Source: Fasciola hepatica
Taxonomy: Eukaryota; Platyhelminthes; Trematoda; Plagiorchiida; Fasciolidae
Assembly (NCBI GenBank): GCA_948099385.1
Contig: CANUEZ040000117.1
Coordinates: 3,024,001-3,088,000 of the forward strand
Reading direction: 5' to 3'
DNA: 64,000 bases
Below, in pieces: positions 1-11,130 of this stretch (positions are counted from its first letter, which is position 1; the number at the start of each line of letters is the position of its first letter). Both the position numbers and the translations under genes were made by a program. The notes below the pieces were generated by a model. That model worked only from the letters and a program-made list of their open reading frames with translations, searched no databases and had not been told where the DNA came from.

Positions 1-857
1 TCGCAAAAGTATTCATCGATTGTTTTGTGCTTTTTAATATCCGGCGTTCTATCCCGGTAAATCTTCTGAGGCAATTTTGATCCTTGCGACTCTCTGGTCA
101 TCATGTCCAGCCCTTAGACAACGATAAGCACTACGTAAATACCTACTTGCTGTTTATACAGTCTCTCTTTCGCAAACCGTGTATCTGCTATTTTCTTATC
201 ACATCGATCTATCGCCCGGTTCCCATTTCCATTTTGGTGCATCATATTCCACATTTCTGAAAGTAAAAAATCCGCTCAACGATTACATATTTACGTCCGG
301 CCACTCCTTTCAACATCATCTAGGCAATTTCTCTACAGATGAGTCTTTCTCTGAATATTTACCTGACTCAGCCAATATCCGGTCGCCCAAAGATACAAGT
401 GTAATCTCAGAAGAATTTTTCTTGTTCTTTGTCCACAAATTCACCCCTTTCACCGTCCGATTCTCAATATCAAGCCGTTCCACAACCGCGGACGTCTACG
501 ACCGGTTTACATCTCCATTGGAAAATTCTTTTTCCTCAATTGAACCAAGTTTCTGTCAATTCCATTTGATTCTGTCGTTGCGCAGTCCCCCATTTTGTAA
601 TGATCTAGTAAGAGTCTACTACTTCCAACCATCTTCATCCTGACTCGGCCGGCTTGGCTCCCGGACCTTGAGTTGAAATTTCCGGGCGCCACCATAAAGA
701 GTGATTTATTACTTTCTCCCATAATACAGAGTTCACAAACAGGAAACACCCTGTTAGAATTCGGATTCCACTTCCAAATGTACCGTTTGATCTTGCTTTG
801 CAGCGTGCCTCGGGGTAATCCGAAACAAACCATTATCATTATAATTATCATTATCAA
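1..857 (+). mobile_element. LINE family A, 3' end (left unit)
   Basis: This is the terminal part of a LINE A 3' region, identical to 9091-9947. It ends in a motif GCGTGCCTCGG (803-813), a small inverted pair TCGG/CCGA (810-813 and 820-823) and an ATT/ATC-type simple-repeat tail (831-857). The same ending is found, diverged, at 30822-30880 (minus) and 37779-37845 (minus). The body of this copy would lie left of the window. Confidence 0.6.
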
Positions 858-2040
858 TACACCTGCAAGCGTACCACGGCGGTGGACTGAACGGGGTTGG
901 GTCCCAGTATGTTTTACGCCGCCCTCCCGAAAGATAGTGGTTGCAAATATCACAAGGCTCTGACTCTCACGTCTCAGGTACTTCCACAAGTCTGCACTGC
1001 AAGGCTCTTGTGGCAGATAAAGGTTCAGCTCAGTATAGTGCGTATGCAGGAGTCTAATAAAAATGAAGAACAGTTTTACGCAGGTTTCACATGACACGAG
1101 ACATGGAAGTTGGGTACGCTAGGCTGCACACTGTGTTGCAGTCCGATGGGTTACGCATGGTTTTCACGCGACCTCGACTGCCCCTTGAATGAAATCTGGC
1201 AGTGACTGAGGGCAGAAATTCGGAAATACGGGCATGTTTGAACACAACATGGTTGCCGTATAAGAAATTGTGAGTTAGAATTTTAGTAGTAAGGCTTTTC
1301 TGTTAGGTAATCACGCCACTAGTAGAGTGAAAACGGAAAACAGACACTCGAAAAATGGTCCGTCCAACGGTTATGCCTAGTAGGATATATTTAGGAGCGT
1401 GATTAGGCGAGTTCAGCAGGTACAGGATAGCTGAGGATCAAACGATAAGATTTAGTCCGCTGGAGGCACTGCGGTGGGGGCAACTCTTGCTGGTCCGTTT
1501 GACGGGACATGCTGAACAGTTCTAGCATGCCATTTGTGCGCCGAAGTAAGTGTCTCCGCAGCCAACAAGCAGGGTTTTGTTTATTCAAAACAATAGAAGT
1601 AGAGCACTCCGTGTAGCCGCAACTAGAAGCACGAAATGTGACTATTCTCCCAGTCACCAGTGGTCTGTTCCTTGTTAACATCTGCTGAAGGTCAGGAAGG
1701 AAACTAATTAAACGATGCTTGAAATATCAATGGGTATTTGGTCCCTCAGGGAGACCTGGCAACGGACGGCCCCAAGAGTGGATCTCGCACAAATGCAGAA
1801 AGCTGGAATACTGTCTGCCGTGGCCTCTAAGAGTGCCCGGTCATCGTGGGATAAAAATGTTTTGAAGGATAAAAAATGTAGCACCGAATATGTTGGGCGA
1901 AAATATTTCGATAAATTCCTCGATCACCTAGGCTTGGCTTCCTACTTTCTGGGTAATGAGCCAGACGTACTGATGCTGGTTAGACTACTTAACAGTTTCT
2001 TGACCGTACTACTTCGGTCACGTGTGCATATATTTAAAAT
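1..2040. repeat. Direct repeat, left copy (offset 9090 bp)
   Basis: This stretch is the same as 9091-11130. The only mismatch I noticed is C at 1347 against T at 10437. Similarity stops being near-perfect at 2040/11130. The left limit cannot be seen because the window begins inside the repeat. It holds the last 857 bases of a LINE A 3' region with its simple-repeat tail (831-857), then about 1.18 kb of spacer (858-2040) with no recognisable gene. Open frames such as the 196-codon one on the minus strand (507-1097) run across the LINE tail and look accidental. Recent tandem duplication or a misassembly would both give this picture. Confidence 0.95.
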
Positions 2041-2369
2041 CTCCGGGACTGGTTAACAGCAGCCAGGTTCCATTAGAATTCGCTAATTTTCATATTATTT
2101 ATTGTAGTACTATTTCACTAGCACCATTGCCATATTTAAATAATCCTCCCCTTAGCCAAACTACTACTCCCCCATAGTTCGTGTGAGCGACCCGGAGTTA
2201 GCTACAGAAATGAAACGGAAGTAGCTACGGTTACTCGCCCTTTAATGGTCTATTCATCAGCCATCATCTTAGATCGTATGGCCTACCACTAATATTCTGT
2301 TAAAAGGAAAAAGATAAGGCAAGGTCAACGAGTAAACGGTCTCAACTAATGTCCTTTCTCTCTACAGTA

Positions 2370-2905
2370 ACTCAGAAACCCAAACGACCTGAATATAAAG
2401 ATATCAACGATATGATAGAAACATTTGGGGAAGCTAGTAGAAGGGCCAGCGCCATTGAAAGTAACTTGGCAAGCATGTCTACCCAGATCGCTTCGTTTGA
2501 TAGATTATTATCAAAACACCACTAACCTACATTCTTGAGCCAACGGCACTCCCTGGTCCCGAGAACCTAGCGGTAGCTAGTCAGTTTCTTGACTCAGTGG
2601 CATCGGAAATTCTGCGAAAGCTGCAGAATGTAAAAGATGGGGTTTTCTTTGACATCCCTGATCGGCATAGCATCGCATTGGTCAAATCCACCATCTGTCA
2701 AGCCGCGGGCATGGCCCAAATTCCATGCCACGGCAGAAGACTAAGAAAAAGGTCACGAAAGCACTATTGTCCACTTCTATTCGAATTTCTCGATGAGAAA
2801 TCGCTAATGTACTCATCACTAAACAGCGTACGATCAGAAGCGCTTCACAGTTTAAATTATTCAATGTATAAGCTGACGGAACGCCCCTGCAAGGAGAAGT
2901 TATAA
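2370..2905 (+). pseudogene. LINE A1 ORF1-like relic
   Basis: Two open pieces in different frames. The first (2370-2525) reads as a hydrophilic, probably coiled-coil segment and ends in a stop. The second (2597-2905) contains DGVFFDIPDRHSIALVK, a cysteine pair region and a basic RRLRKRSRK stretch followed by LLFEF. That order (a short beta-like core, basic RLRK, then P-L-L-F-E-F) is what I recall for flatworm LINE ORF1 nucleic-acid binding proteins that precede the EN-RT ORF. It sits about 770 bp upstream of the endonuclease, as expected. The family link is recalled, not searched. Confidence 0.5.
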
Positions 2906-3674
2906 GGTGTGCCGCCGATAATTCCAATCAAACTGGCGTTAAGATCCGGAAGTAACCCCTCTCTCAAGCACTTTACCAACGATCGACAAAACCTCTCACA
3001 CTTCTATTTTTAGATGTACAGGATGAGTTGACCCAGACGAACCCCTCCCCACCTCCACACAGCTACCCCAGCCGAAACCACAGTATATATCAACAAAACC
3101 TGCAGGCCCATCCTAGGGGGGTCCTTTCATTATGCCTCCAGCTCCGGACGATCGTTCCACGGGACATCAAGTTCTCAAAAAATTGGGACTGCAGCACTAA
3201 TATCTCTCCTCATAGGGCCCGTTTGGAACCTGTGGAAAAACCAACCGTATGCCAAGCTTGTAGCAGGCAATAAATAACCACCCAGAAGAAAGGGTCAACG
3301 AGAGTTCGGTTGTCAAAGCTAAGTCTTCGTGCGGGCGAACGATACGGGGATGTACGAACACTGACAATGTTAGTTCCTTCTCTAGACTAAACTAATCACC
3401 AACCGAATTCTCCGTCTCGAATACCTTTGTATCTCCCAGCGTGAGGACCAAAATAGCACTTCCAAGACGATGATACAACAACAATGGGACCCTACCCGTA
3501 ATAAAAGTAGATAATATGATGGGCGAACCGCATTCATACCTAACTCCCGACTAATACAACCTTCTCACCAACCTAATTTCTCATTCCTTCCATCTTTTCT
3601 ACCTCCCGCGTTAAACTATCCCAGCGCATCTCATATCCTCCCATCTACCAGCGGGTACCCCATATCTAACCAAA

Positions 3675-4481
3675 GTGCCACCTTGGCCCCACAACCCAGA
3701 TACGCTTCATATAAACTGTTCTAATCAGCCGTATAGTAGTGTAATACCTGGTACCCTTTCACTTAACTTTCCTTATGCCGACCCAAGTCCTCTCTTTGCG
3801 CTTGACATCTTGAGAGGGCTTGCATCCTGCATCGATGATTCTTTTCAGGGTAAATGCAACGGTCAACGAATAGTATGTACTAGTATCAGTGACGACGTGA
3901 GAGGCACTCGGATTTTCACATTGTTATCGATCATCGCACGCGTTTTTGGGAACAAAATCCGATACATACAATCAACTGCCTCACCGAACGACTAAAACTT
4001 TATCTTAGTGACGGAATCTTGGTTATCGGACTCATATCTAGTAGAGGACTCTGAGGCACTCGGCCACAAATCCTCCAGCATAGACAGAACCCATCAACGT
4101 GGTGGGGGCTGTCTAGTGTATGTAAAGGAAAATCTCAGGGCCACAAGCTTTCAGCATCCCATTCTAGACGGCAATGTCGACTCTGTATGGCTGAACGTTG
4201 AGGTCGAACTTGAAGAACCGCTACTAGGTTGCGTATACTGTCCTCCTAGATTTAGTTCTGACGGCTTCCCGAAAATTGTCGAGACACTCAACTTAACTAG
4301 TGATGTTACAATAAGCCCAACATTGATGGCGGGTGACTTTGATGCACCAGAAATATGCTGGACATCACTCACAGCACCAAGCCATTTACTGCGGTTTTTG
4401 CATGCAATTCACCTAGGAGGATGGAAGCAGCACGTCACGTCCCCAACCAGACGCGGCCACACTCCTAACTTAGTCCCGTAA
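3675..4481 (+). pseudogene. LINE A1 APE-type endonuclease domain
   Basis: Nicks target DNA to prime reverse transcription. One frame is open from 3675 to 4481 except for a TAA at 3993-3995. Visible endonuclease blocks are VTESWLSD just after the stop, the RGGGCLVYV block, and GDFDAPEICW, where the usual GDFN has become GDFD. RRGHTPNLV near the end matches the conserved TPNLLDLV block, after which the frame is lost. The domain lies upstream of the RT, as in all APE-type LINEs. Confidence 0.85.
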
Positions 4482-4995
4482 CTAGGATTAACCCAGGTTA
4501 TAAAAGAAGTTCAGAATAACCTACCCGAGAGTGATCAAGCAACTGTCCAACACTGCTTTACAGTGCCTACAAAATATAAACAGCCGACGTCACCTCATAA
4601 ACCATATCATAAGGCTAAGTGGAACATAATTCTTTCTCTGATTCGCAGCCAAAATCGGGACGCTTTCTTTTGGAGTGCAGTTTCTCAGCTGGTGGCAGAT
4701 GAACTCTACTTTATCTTTGAACAATGTACCTAACGGTACTCCGATGCGAAATAATACAACAGAAACTCAAGTTCTTAGGTCATTTCAAGAAAGTCGTGAT
4801 TTTTGCGAAACTGATAAAATCGGGGAACCCCAAAACAATTTCATCTACCTCTTCTACCTATTTCAATAACACGTACCCCGACAAACCGCTGGACATAGCA
4901 GAAGTGCTTAGCAAGTTTCTTGCTTCTTCCTTAACTAGTGACACAGCACCATTTTTCTACAATCCACCAGTACCGTCGCATAAGCTCCTCCTCCT

Positions 4996-6575
4996 GTGAC
5001 ATTCCTGCCCTCCGAAATTGAGTCTTTTATTTCACATATTATAAGATATTTCCGCCCCGGATCGGACTCGTTACCATCATCCATCTTTAGGTTAGGCGGC
5101 CCAGATATCCCAACTATTTTATCATATCTATTCATTTTGTCCATGCGGTTTGGTTGGTACCCTTTATGGCGGAAAACTTCGGTCGTTATTCCAGTTCACA
5201 AGAAGGGAACACGGGAAGACCCGGCCAACTACCGGCCCGTAAATCATGTCCCAGTAGTATAGAGGATTATGGAAGGAATAATAAAAGGTAAACTACCAGA
5301 TCACCTGCCAAAAGATCACCTGATACGTGAGGGTCAGCGCGGTTTCCTAAATCATCGATCCCACGCAACTCGTACGACTGACTTTCTGAACCTTCCTACG
5401 ATAGCTGCCAATGATGGTAAGGCAGTGACCTCGGTCTTTTTAGACATGTCTCAAGCCTTGGAGCGGGTGTCTCACATTCGCTTCTTGGCAAAGGCAAGAT
5501 ATGCAACGTTGCTGACCTACTTTATGCCTGGCTAAAATCGTACTTGTCCCCGCGCAGTCATGTGGTAAACGTTGATGGCACAATTTCCACACTTAGCCCT
5601 GTAACCAACGTTTTGATCCAGGGCAATGTACTGGGCCAGTTATTGTTACTTTCCTATGTAAATGATACATTTACCGTGGTTCATCGCGGAATTCCATTTT
5701 TACTTGCTGATGATGCTAAGTTGTTTTACACCTTCGACTGCAGTTTATTGGGCAATACTATAGCGAAAATATCGGAGAAATTACGGATGCTCAATTCGTG
5801 GTGTACCGATTGGGTAATGAAACTCTCGGCGAGAAAAAGCTGCATTCTTACATACAAGTATCATGTCTCTGCCGAAGCGTTTAGTAGATGTGGTCATCGG
5901 ATCTCCAACAAATCATCACTATGTAACCCGGGCATATACTACTCCTGTTCGTTCAACTTCGCTGACCAAACAGACACTCAAATTGCTAGGTCCCGCAGGT
6001 TAATCGGACTTGTTCACAAAGCATTCCGTTTGCATGAAAGTAAACTCAGTGTCTATACAACACACGTTAAACCATTGCCAGGGTATAGTCCAATAGTTGG
6101 CTCCAACATGCGCCAGGCTAACAGGATTGCCATTGAAAATGTTCAGCGCACCTTTACAAAAATAGTTCGATATTCGACTAGCCTCAACTATAAACGGCGT
6201 TGTAACCTGCTGCACCTCGAACCTCTTTGGCTCCAACGGATAGAGAACAATTTGTCTTTTTTCCACTCACTGATAAAACATAGGTCCTGCAAAGCCTCTC
6301 CTGCGGTACGAGACCCATTGAGCTCAAGTTATTCGTTACAAAACAACAGTCATTTGGTCATTGTGCCCTCCTCGAGAACCAGCCTCCGGTCCAAATTCTT
6401 TATTGCGAAATATTCACAAATGTGGAATAAACTTCCACTGAGTGTCCGTGCAATAAGTTACTTACCGAGATTTAAAGGGGAATTAAACAAACGACTTGAT
6501 GTCCTGACACTTGCATCAAACAATGATCCATACACTTTGGAGGAGCGAGCATACGAAGCTGGTTTAGGTTACTGA
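4996..6575 (+). pseudogene. LINE A1 reverse transcriptase
   Basis: Reverse transcriptase part of ORF2. Blocks in order: PGSDSLPSSIF (5058 on), HKKGT...NYRP (about 5200-5240), a TAG at 5260-5262, GQRGFLNHRS, FLDMSQALERV (motif A with the usual KAFDRV altered), a frameshift near 5530, then IQGNVLGQLLLLSYVND (motif B region) and LLADDAKLFY (motif C, catalytic DD kept). The C-terminal part (WLQRIENNL, MWNKLP) runs intact to EERAYEAGLGY and stop at 6575. This ending is shared with copies A2 and A4. At least one stop and one frameshift make it a pseudogene. Confidence 0.9.
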
Positions 6576-9090
6576 CACGCGGGTCTGAGCCAGGGGCCAG
6601 GAGACCTACATTCCACGCTGGTTGCTGCTTATCACTCAAGTTTTAATAATCTTTCGTGTTTAACCTTGTGCTTTGCCAAGTCACACCATACACTCAGATA
6701 AAGCCCACTCAAAATGAAAACTATAGCCCTAGGTCTACAGCCTCTTTCTTGCCCGTCCCATTTACAACTTTCTCCATTGAAGGAAGCTAAGTCACAATTT
6801 TTGTGCTTGAAGTGGCTCACCGAGGTTATTCAACCACCAGTTATGACGTCGAGGATGTTTATCCCACTAGCTACCCGCTTACTATCCTCCAGCTTATTTG
6901 ATTCCTCGCACTCATACAGACTTTCGCTATTCATTATACAGAGTGTTTGCTCCAAATCCAGTCTCAACCTCATCGCTGAACCTCATAGCTCTTATCTCGC
7001 CAAAGTTCCACCGTTCAGTTTGCCCGTCTAATATGCAATAGCCCCAGCATAGTTGTACTTAGCTTACTCATCAACCACCATTCATGTTCAATTATTCCAT
7101 CATTCCCTGTAGTGATTTGGTTTCTCAATAGAGTTTCCTGGGTAAATCCTCACCCGGTTACTGACACTTTCACGTTTCACTCTTTCAGAATGCCATCAAC
7201 TTCTCTGACCCTTGTGCCGTCGCACCATATGGGGTCATAAACTCTTTACCCCTTTATATCCTCCTACTAACCCGGCCTTTATCCCTGATTACGCTCCACC
7301 TTGTGGCTATTACCACTTCCTCCGCAAACACGGACAGGAAATCCAGTCCCACTTCTCTTATTGGAAGTGGCTCATTAACTGAGTTCAGCCTACAGTTATG
7401 TTTTCACTCATTCTGTCCCCGATGCACTTTCCAGCCGCTAATGTTGTTCCACATTTTCACGCAGAACTTTGCTCTTAATATGCAGAGTGGTTACTGCAAG
7501 TCCAGTTCCGACCTCATATCAGAATCTCGCAGCTCCTACCTCGCCAAAGTTTCACCGTTCAGTTTTTCCGCCCTACGTGCCCTAGCCCCATCATAATCGT
7601 AATCAGCTTACTTATCGACTATCATTCAGGTTCAATTATTCCATTGATTTCTGCAGTGATCTTCAGCCTCGATAAAATTCACTTAATACGGGAAAGATAA
7701 CCCTAGGCCTAGAGCTTCCTTCTTGCCCGCCCCATATACTAGGTTCTCTGCTAGAAAAAACTCGGCCCCTTATCCCTTATTAACATCATACCAAATTCAC
7801 TTTACTCGGTCCAACCTGGACTCATTCCCCTTATACTAGTTTGCCCTGGCATTTCAACCCAGGATCCGGTCCCGGCGACCAACGTTAGTCACCAAATAAT
7901 CTTTGTCCTTCTTCATTGTCTTTGCCATTTTCGGCAATCCTGTCCTCTCTCTTCCGCCCGTAGCCCGCATTCTGTAGAAGCAATTCAAATTTCTAGATAC
8001 CAGAGGTTTCTCTTTACCACTGACCGTTGATCCCTAGCTGGTAGCATCCCAGGCTGAGTTCTTCTACTTGTTTTCCCAGGTAACCACTGATGTACAGCTT
8101 CCTTTCGATGGCTCGGCATAATGTCTGGCTCACTTTTTGGCTGAAAGTTCGATACCTTCCCGTCATTCCGTCACTACCACACTAGCCCTGCTCTCCAAGA
8201 TCTCTCGAAACCTGATCGCAAGCTTCTGGACTAGTCGATCTCTACAGCTATGTGACAACGCTAATATCACTCGCGCAAAGCCGGCCGGTACGGGGCGCGG
8301 TCAGATCCACCGCTTTGGCCGGAGCATATCGGACGTGCAGGACGTCTGCAAAGATGTGCAGGTGCAGCTACGATGGCCAATTTCACCTCCTGTCACCGGA
8401 GATGGTTTTCAAGTAGGGTGTCCAGCGCACGGTGAGCTTCACTTACCGGCATCGGTTGTGGTATAAAATAAATATACACCCGAAATGCTGGAAATATGGA
8501 ACTATCTCCCCCAGTTATCGCCCACTTTTCATCGTGCTCCTCTCCATCGTCGTCATCTTAGCTTACCGCCTCTTAGGCCCGGCAAAATCTGCCTTCCCTA
8601 GCACATAACTATCGCGGGGTTAGAAGACGATTTCCATACTCGGCTCACCATTCATGATCCATTTTCCCGAGGATTCGTGCCAGACCACCAGCTTGTCCCA
8701 TTCGCAAACTTAACCAATCCCCAAGATAAAACTCACCCCTTTTTATCACATTCACCGATATATTTGCAAAAATTCACATTTAATTTTGCCATACACTTCC
8801 GTCCCACAAAGTCCAAACGGCATATTTCACTGAGGAGTACTTGTCATCAGAGCATCCCAACAGTCGACGATACTGTGACAGCTCGCTCTCTCTATCAGTA
8901 CTTCTGTTCACCCACACGGCTGTAGCATTGCAATATCCTCACCTTGCAAAGATTCCCGCCCTCTCCATATATTCACATCTGAAAGACATCTAAATCACAG
9001 CGTTTTGATCTTTCGCCATCACACGGTCCATCTTTTGCAAAGAATACCAACAGATAGTATTTTATCTGTCAACTACTTCACCGCCCAACT
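6576..9090 (+). repeat. LINE A1 pyrimidine-rich 3' region (first part)
   Basis: No coding domain is recognisable. The strand is C+T rich throughout. It contains an internal diverged direct repeat: 6930-7130 resembles 7473-7670 (both contain a CTCGCCAAAGTT block followed by CACCGTTCAGTTT), and a CCCTAGG-TCTA block at 6727 recurs near 7702. 8640-9090 shows weak similarity to the 3' region after LINE A4 (around 62290). The short ORFs here are not supported as genes. Confidence 0.5.
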
Positions 9091-11130
9091 TCGCAAAAGT
9101 ATTCATCGATTGTTTTGTGCTTTTTAATATCCGGCGTTCTATCCCGGTAAATCTTCTGAGGCAATTTTGATCCTTGCGACTCTCTGGTCATCATGTCCAG
9201 CCCTTAGACAACGATAAGCACTACGTAAATACCTACTTGCTGTTTATACAGTCTCTCTTTCGCAAACCGTGTATCTGCTATTTTCTTATCACATCGATCT
9301 ATCGCCCGGTTCCCATTTCCATTTTGGTGCATCATATTCCACATTTCTGAAAGTAAAAAATCCGCTCAACGATTACATATTTACGTCCGGCCACTCCTTT
9401 CAACATCATCTAGGCAATTTCTCTACAGATGAGTCTTTCTCTGAATATTTACCTGACTCAGCCAATATCCGGTCGCCCAAAGATACAAGTGTAATCTCAG
9501 AAGAATTTTTCTTGTTCTTTGTCCACAAATTCACCCCTTTCACCGTCCGATTCTCAATATCAAGCCGTTCCACAACCGCGGACGTCTACGACCGGTTTAC
9601 ATCTCCATTGGAAAATTCTTTTTCCTCAATTGAACCAAGTTTCTGTCAATTCCATTTGATTCTGTCGTTGCGCAGTCCCCCATTTTGTAATGATCTAGTA
9701 AGAGTCTACTACTTCCAACCATCTTCATCCTGACTCGGCCGGCTTGGCTCCCGGACCTTGAGTTGAAATTTCCGGGCGCCACCATAAAGAGTGATTTATT
9801 ACTTTCTCCCATAATACAGAGTTCACAAACAGGAAACACCCTGTTAGAATTCGGATTCCACTTCCAAATGTACCGTTTGATCTTGCTTTGCAGCGTGCCT
9901 CGGGGTAATCCGAAACAAACCATTATCATTATAATTATCATTATCAATACACCTGCAAGCGTACCACGGCGGTGGACTGAACGGGGTTGGGTCCCAGTAT
10001 GTTTTACGCCGCCCTCCCGAAAGATAGTGGTTGCAAATATCACAAGGCTCTGACTCTCACGTCTCAGGTACTTCCACAAGTCTGCACTGCAAGGCTCTTG
10101 TGGCAGATAAAGGTTCAGCTCAGTATAGTGCGTATGCAGGAGTCTAATAAAAATGAAGAACAGTTTTACGCAGGTTTCACATGACACGAGACATGGAAGT
10201 TGGGTACGCTAGGCTGCACACTGTGTTGCAGTCCGATGGGTTACGCATGGTTTTCACGCGACCTCGACTGCCCCTTGAATGAAATCTGGCAGTGACTGAG
10301 GGCAGAAATTCGGAAATACGGGCATGTTTGAACACAACATGGTTGCCGTATAAGAAATTGTGAGTTAGAATTTTAGTAGTAAGGCTTTTCTGTTAGGTAA
10401 TCACGCCACTAGTAGAGTGAAAACGGAAAACAGACATTCGAAAAATGGTCCGTCCAACGGTTATGCCTAGTAGGATATATTTAGGAGCGTGATTAGGCGA
10501 GTTCAGCAGGTACAGGATAGCTGAGGATCAAACGATAAGATTTAGTCCGCTGGAGGCACTGCGGTGGGGGCAACTCTTGCTGGTCCGTTTGACGGGACAT
10601 GCTGAACAGTTCTAGCATGCCATTTGTGCGCCGAAGTAAGTGTCTCCGCAGCCAACAAGCAGGGTTTTGTTTATTCAAAACAATAGAAGTAGAGCACTCC
10701 GTGTAGCCGCAACTAGAAGCACGAAATGTGACTATTCTCCCAGTCACCAGTGGTCTGTTCCTTGTTAACATCTGCTGAAGGTCAGGAAGGAAACTAATTA
10801 AACGATGCTTGAAATATCAATGGGTATTTGGTCCCTCAGGGAGACCTGGCAACGGACGGCCCCAAGAGTGGATCTCGCACAAATGCAGAAAGCTGGAATA
10901 CTGTCTGCCGTGGCCTCTAAGAGTGCCCGGTCATCGTGGGATAAAAATGTTTTGAAGGATAAAAAATGTAGCACCGAATATGTTGGGCGAAAATATTTCG
11001 ATAAATTCCTCGATCACCTAGGCTTGGCTTCCTACTTTCTGGGTAATGAGCCAGACGTACTGATGCTGGTTAGACTACTTAACAGTTTCTTGACCGTACT
11101 ACTTCGGTCACGTGTGCATATATTTAAAAT
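9091..11130. repeat. Direct repeat, right copy (offset 9090 bp)
   Basis: Near-identical to 1-2040. 9091-9947 is the 3' end of LINE A1 and 9948-11130 is the spacer. After 11130 the sequence departs from the one after 2040, although the first 21 bases still match at about 15 positions. The simplest model is a tandem duplication whose unit is 2041-11130, with the window starting inside the first unit. Confidence 0.95.

Larger units (their letters stand above)
2341..9947 (+). mobile_element. LINE family A, copy A1 (near full length, dead)
   Basis: APE-type non-LTR retrotransposon. In order: an ORF1-like relic (2370-2905), an endonuclease (3675-4481), a linker, a reverse transcriptase (4996-6575) and a pyrimidine-rich 3' region (6576-9920) ending in a simple-repeat tail (9921-9947). 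Stops and frameshifts break every part, so it cannot encode a working protein. The exact 5' end is not defined; 2041-2340 may be 5' UTR or flank. The RT resembles CR1/Jockey-clade enzymes by motif, but I cannot settle the clade without a tree. Assignment of 6576-8640 to the element is weaker than that of 8640-9947. Confidence 0.7.

Noticed and set aside
507..1097. 196-codon minus-strand ORF, duplicated at 9597-10187
   Set aside because: It spans the LINE A 3' end, its ATT tail and the spacer, has no domain and is duplicated only because the whole block is. Treated as a chance frame.
2350..2372. Splice-acceptor-like TTTCTCTCTACAG before the ORF1 relic
   Set aside because: It lies at a transposon ORF with no upstream exon; pyrimidine-AG strings are common here.
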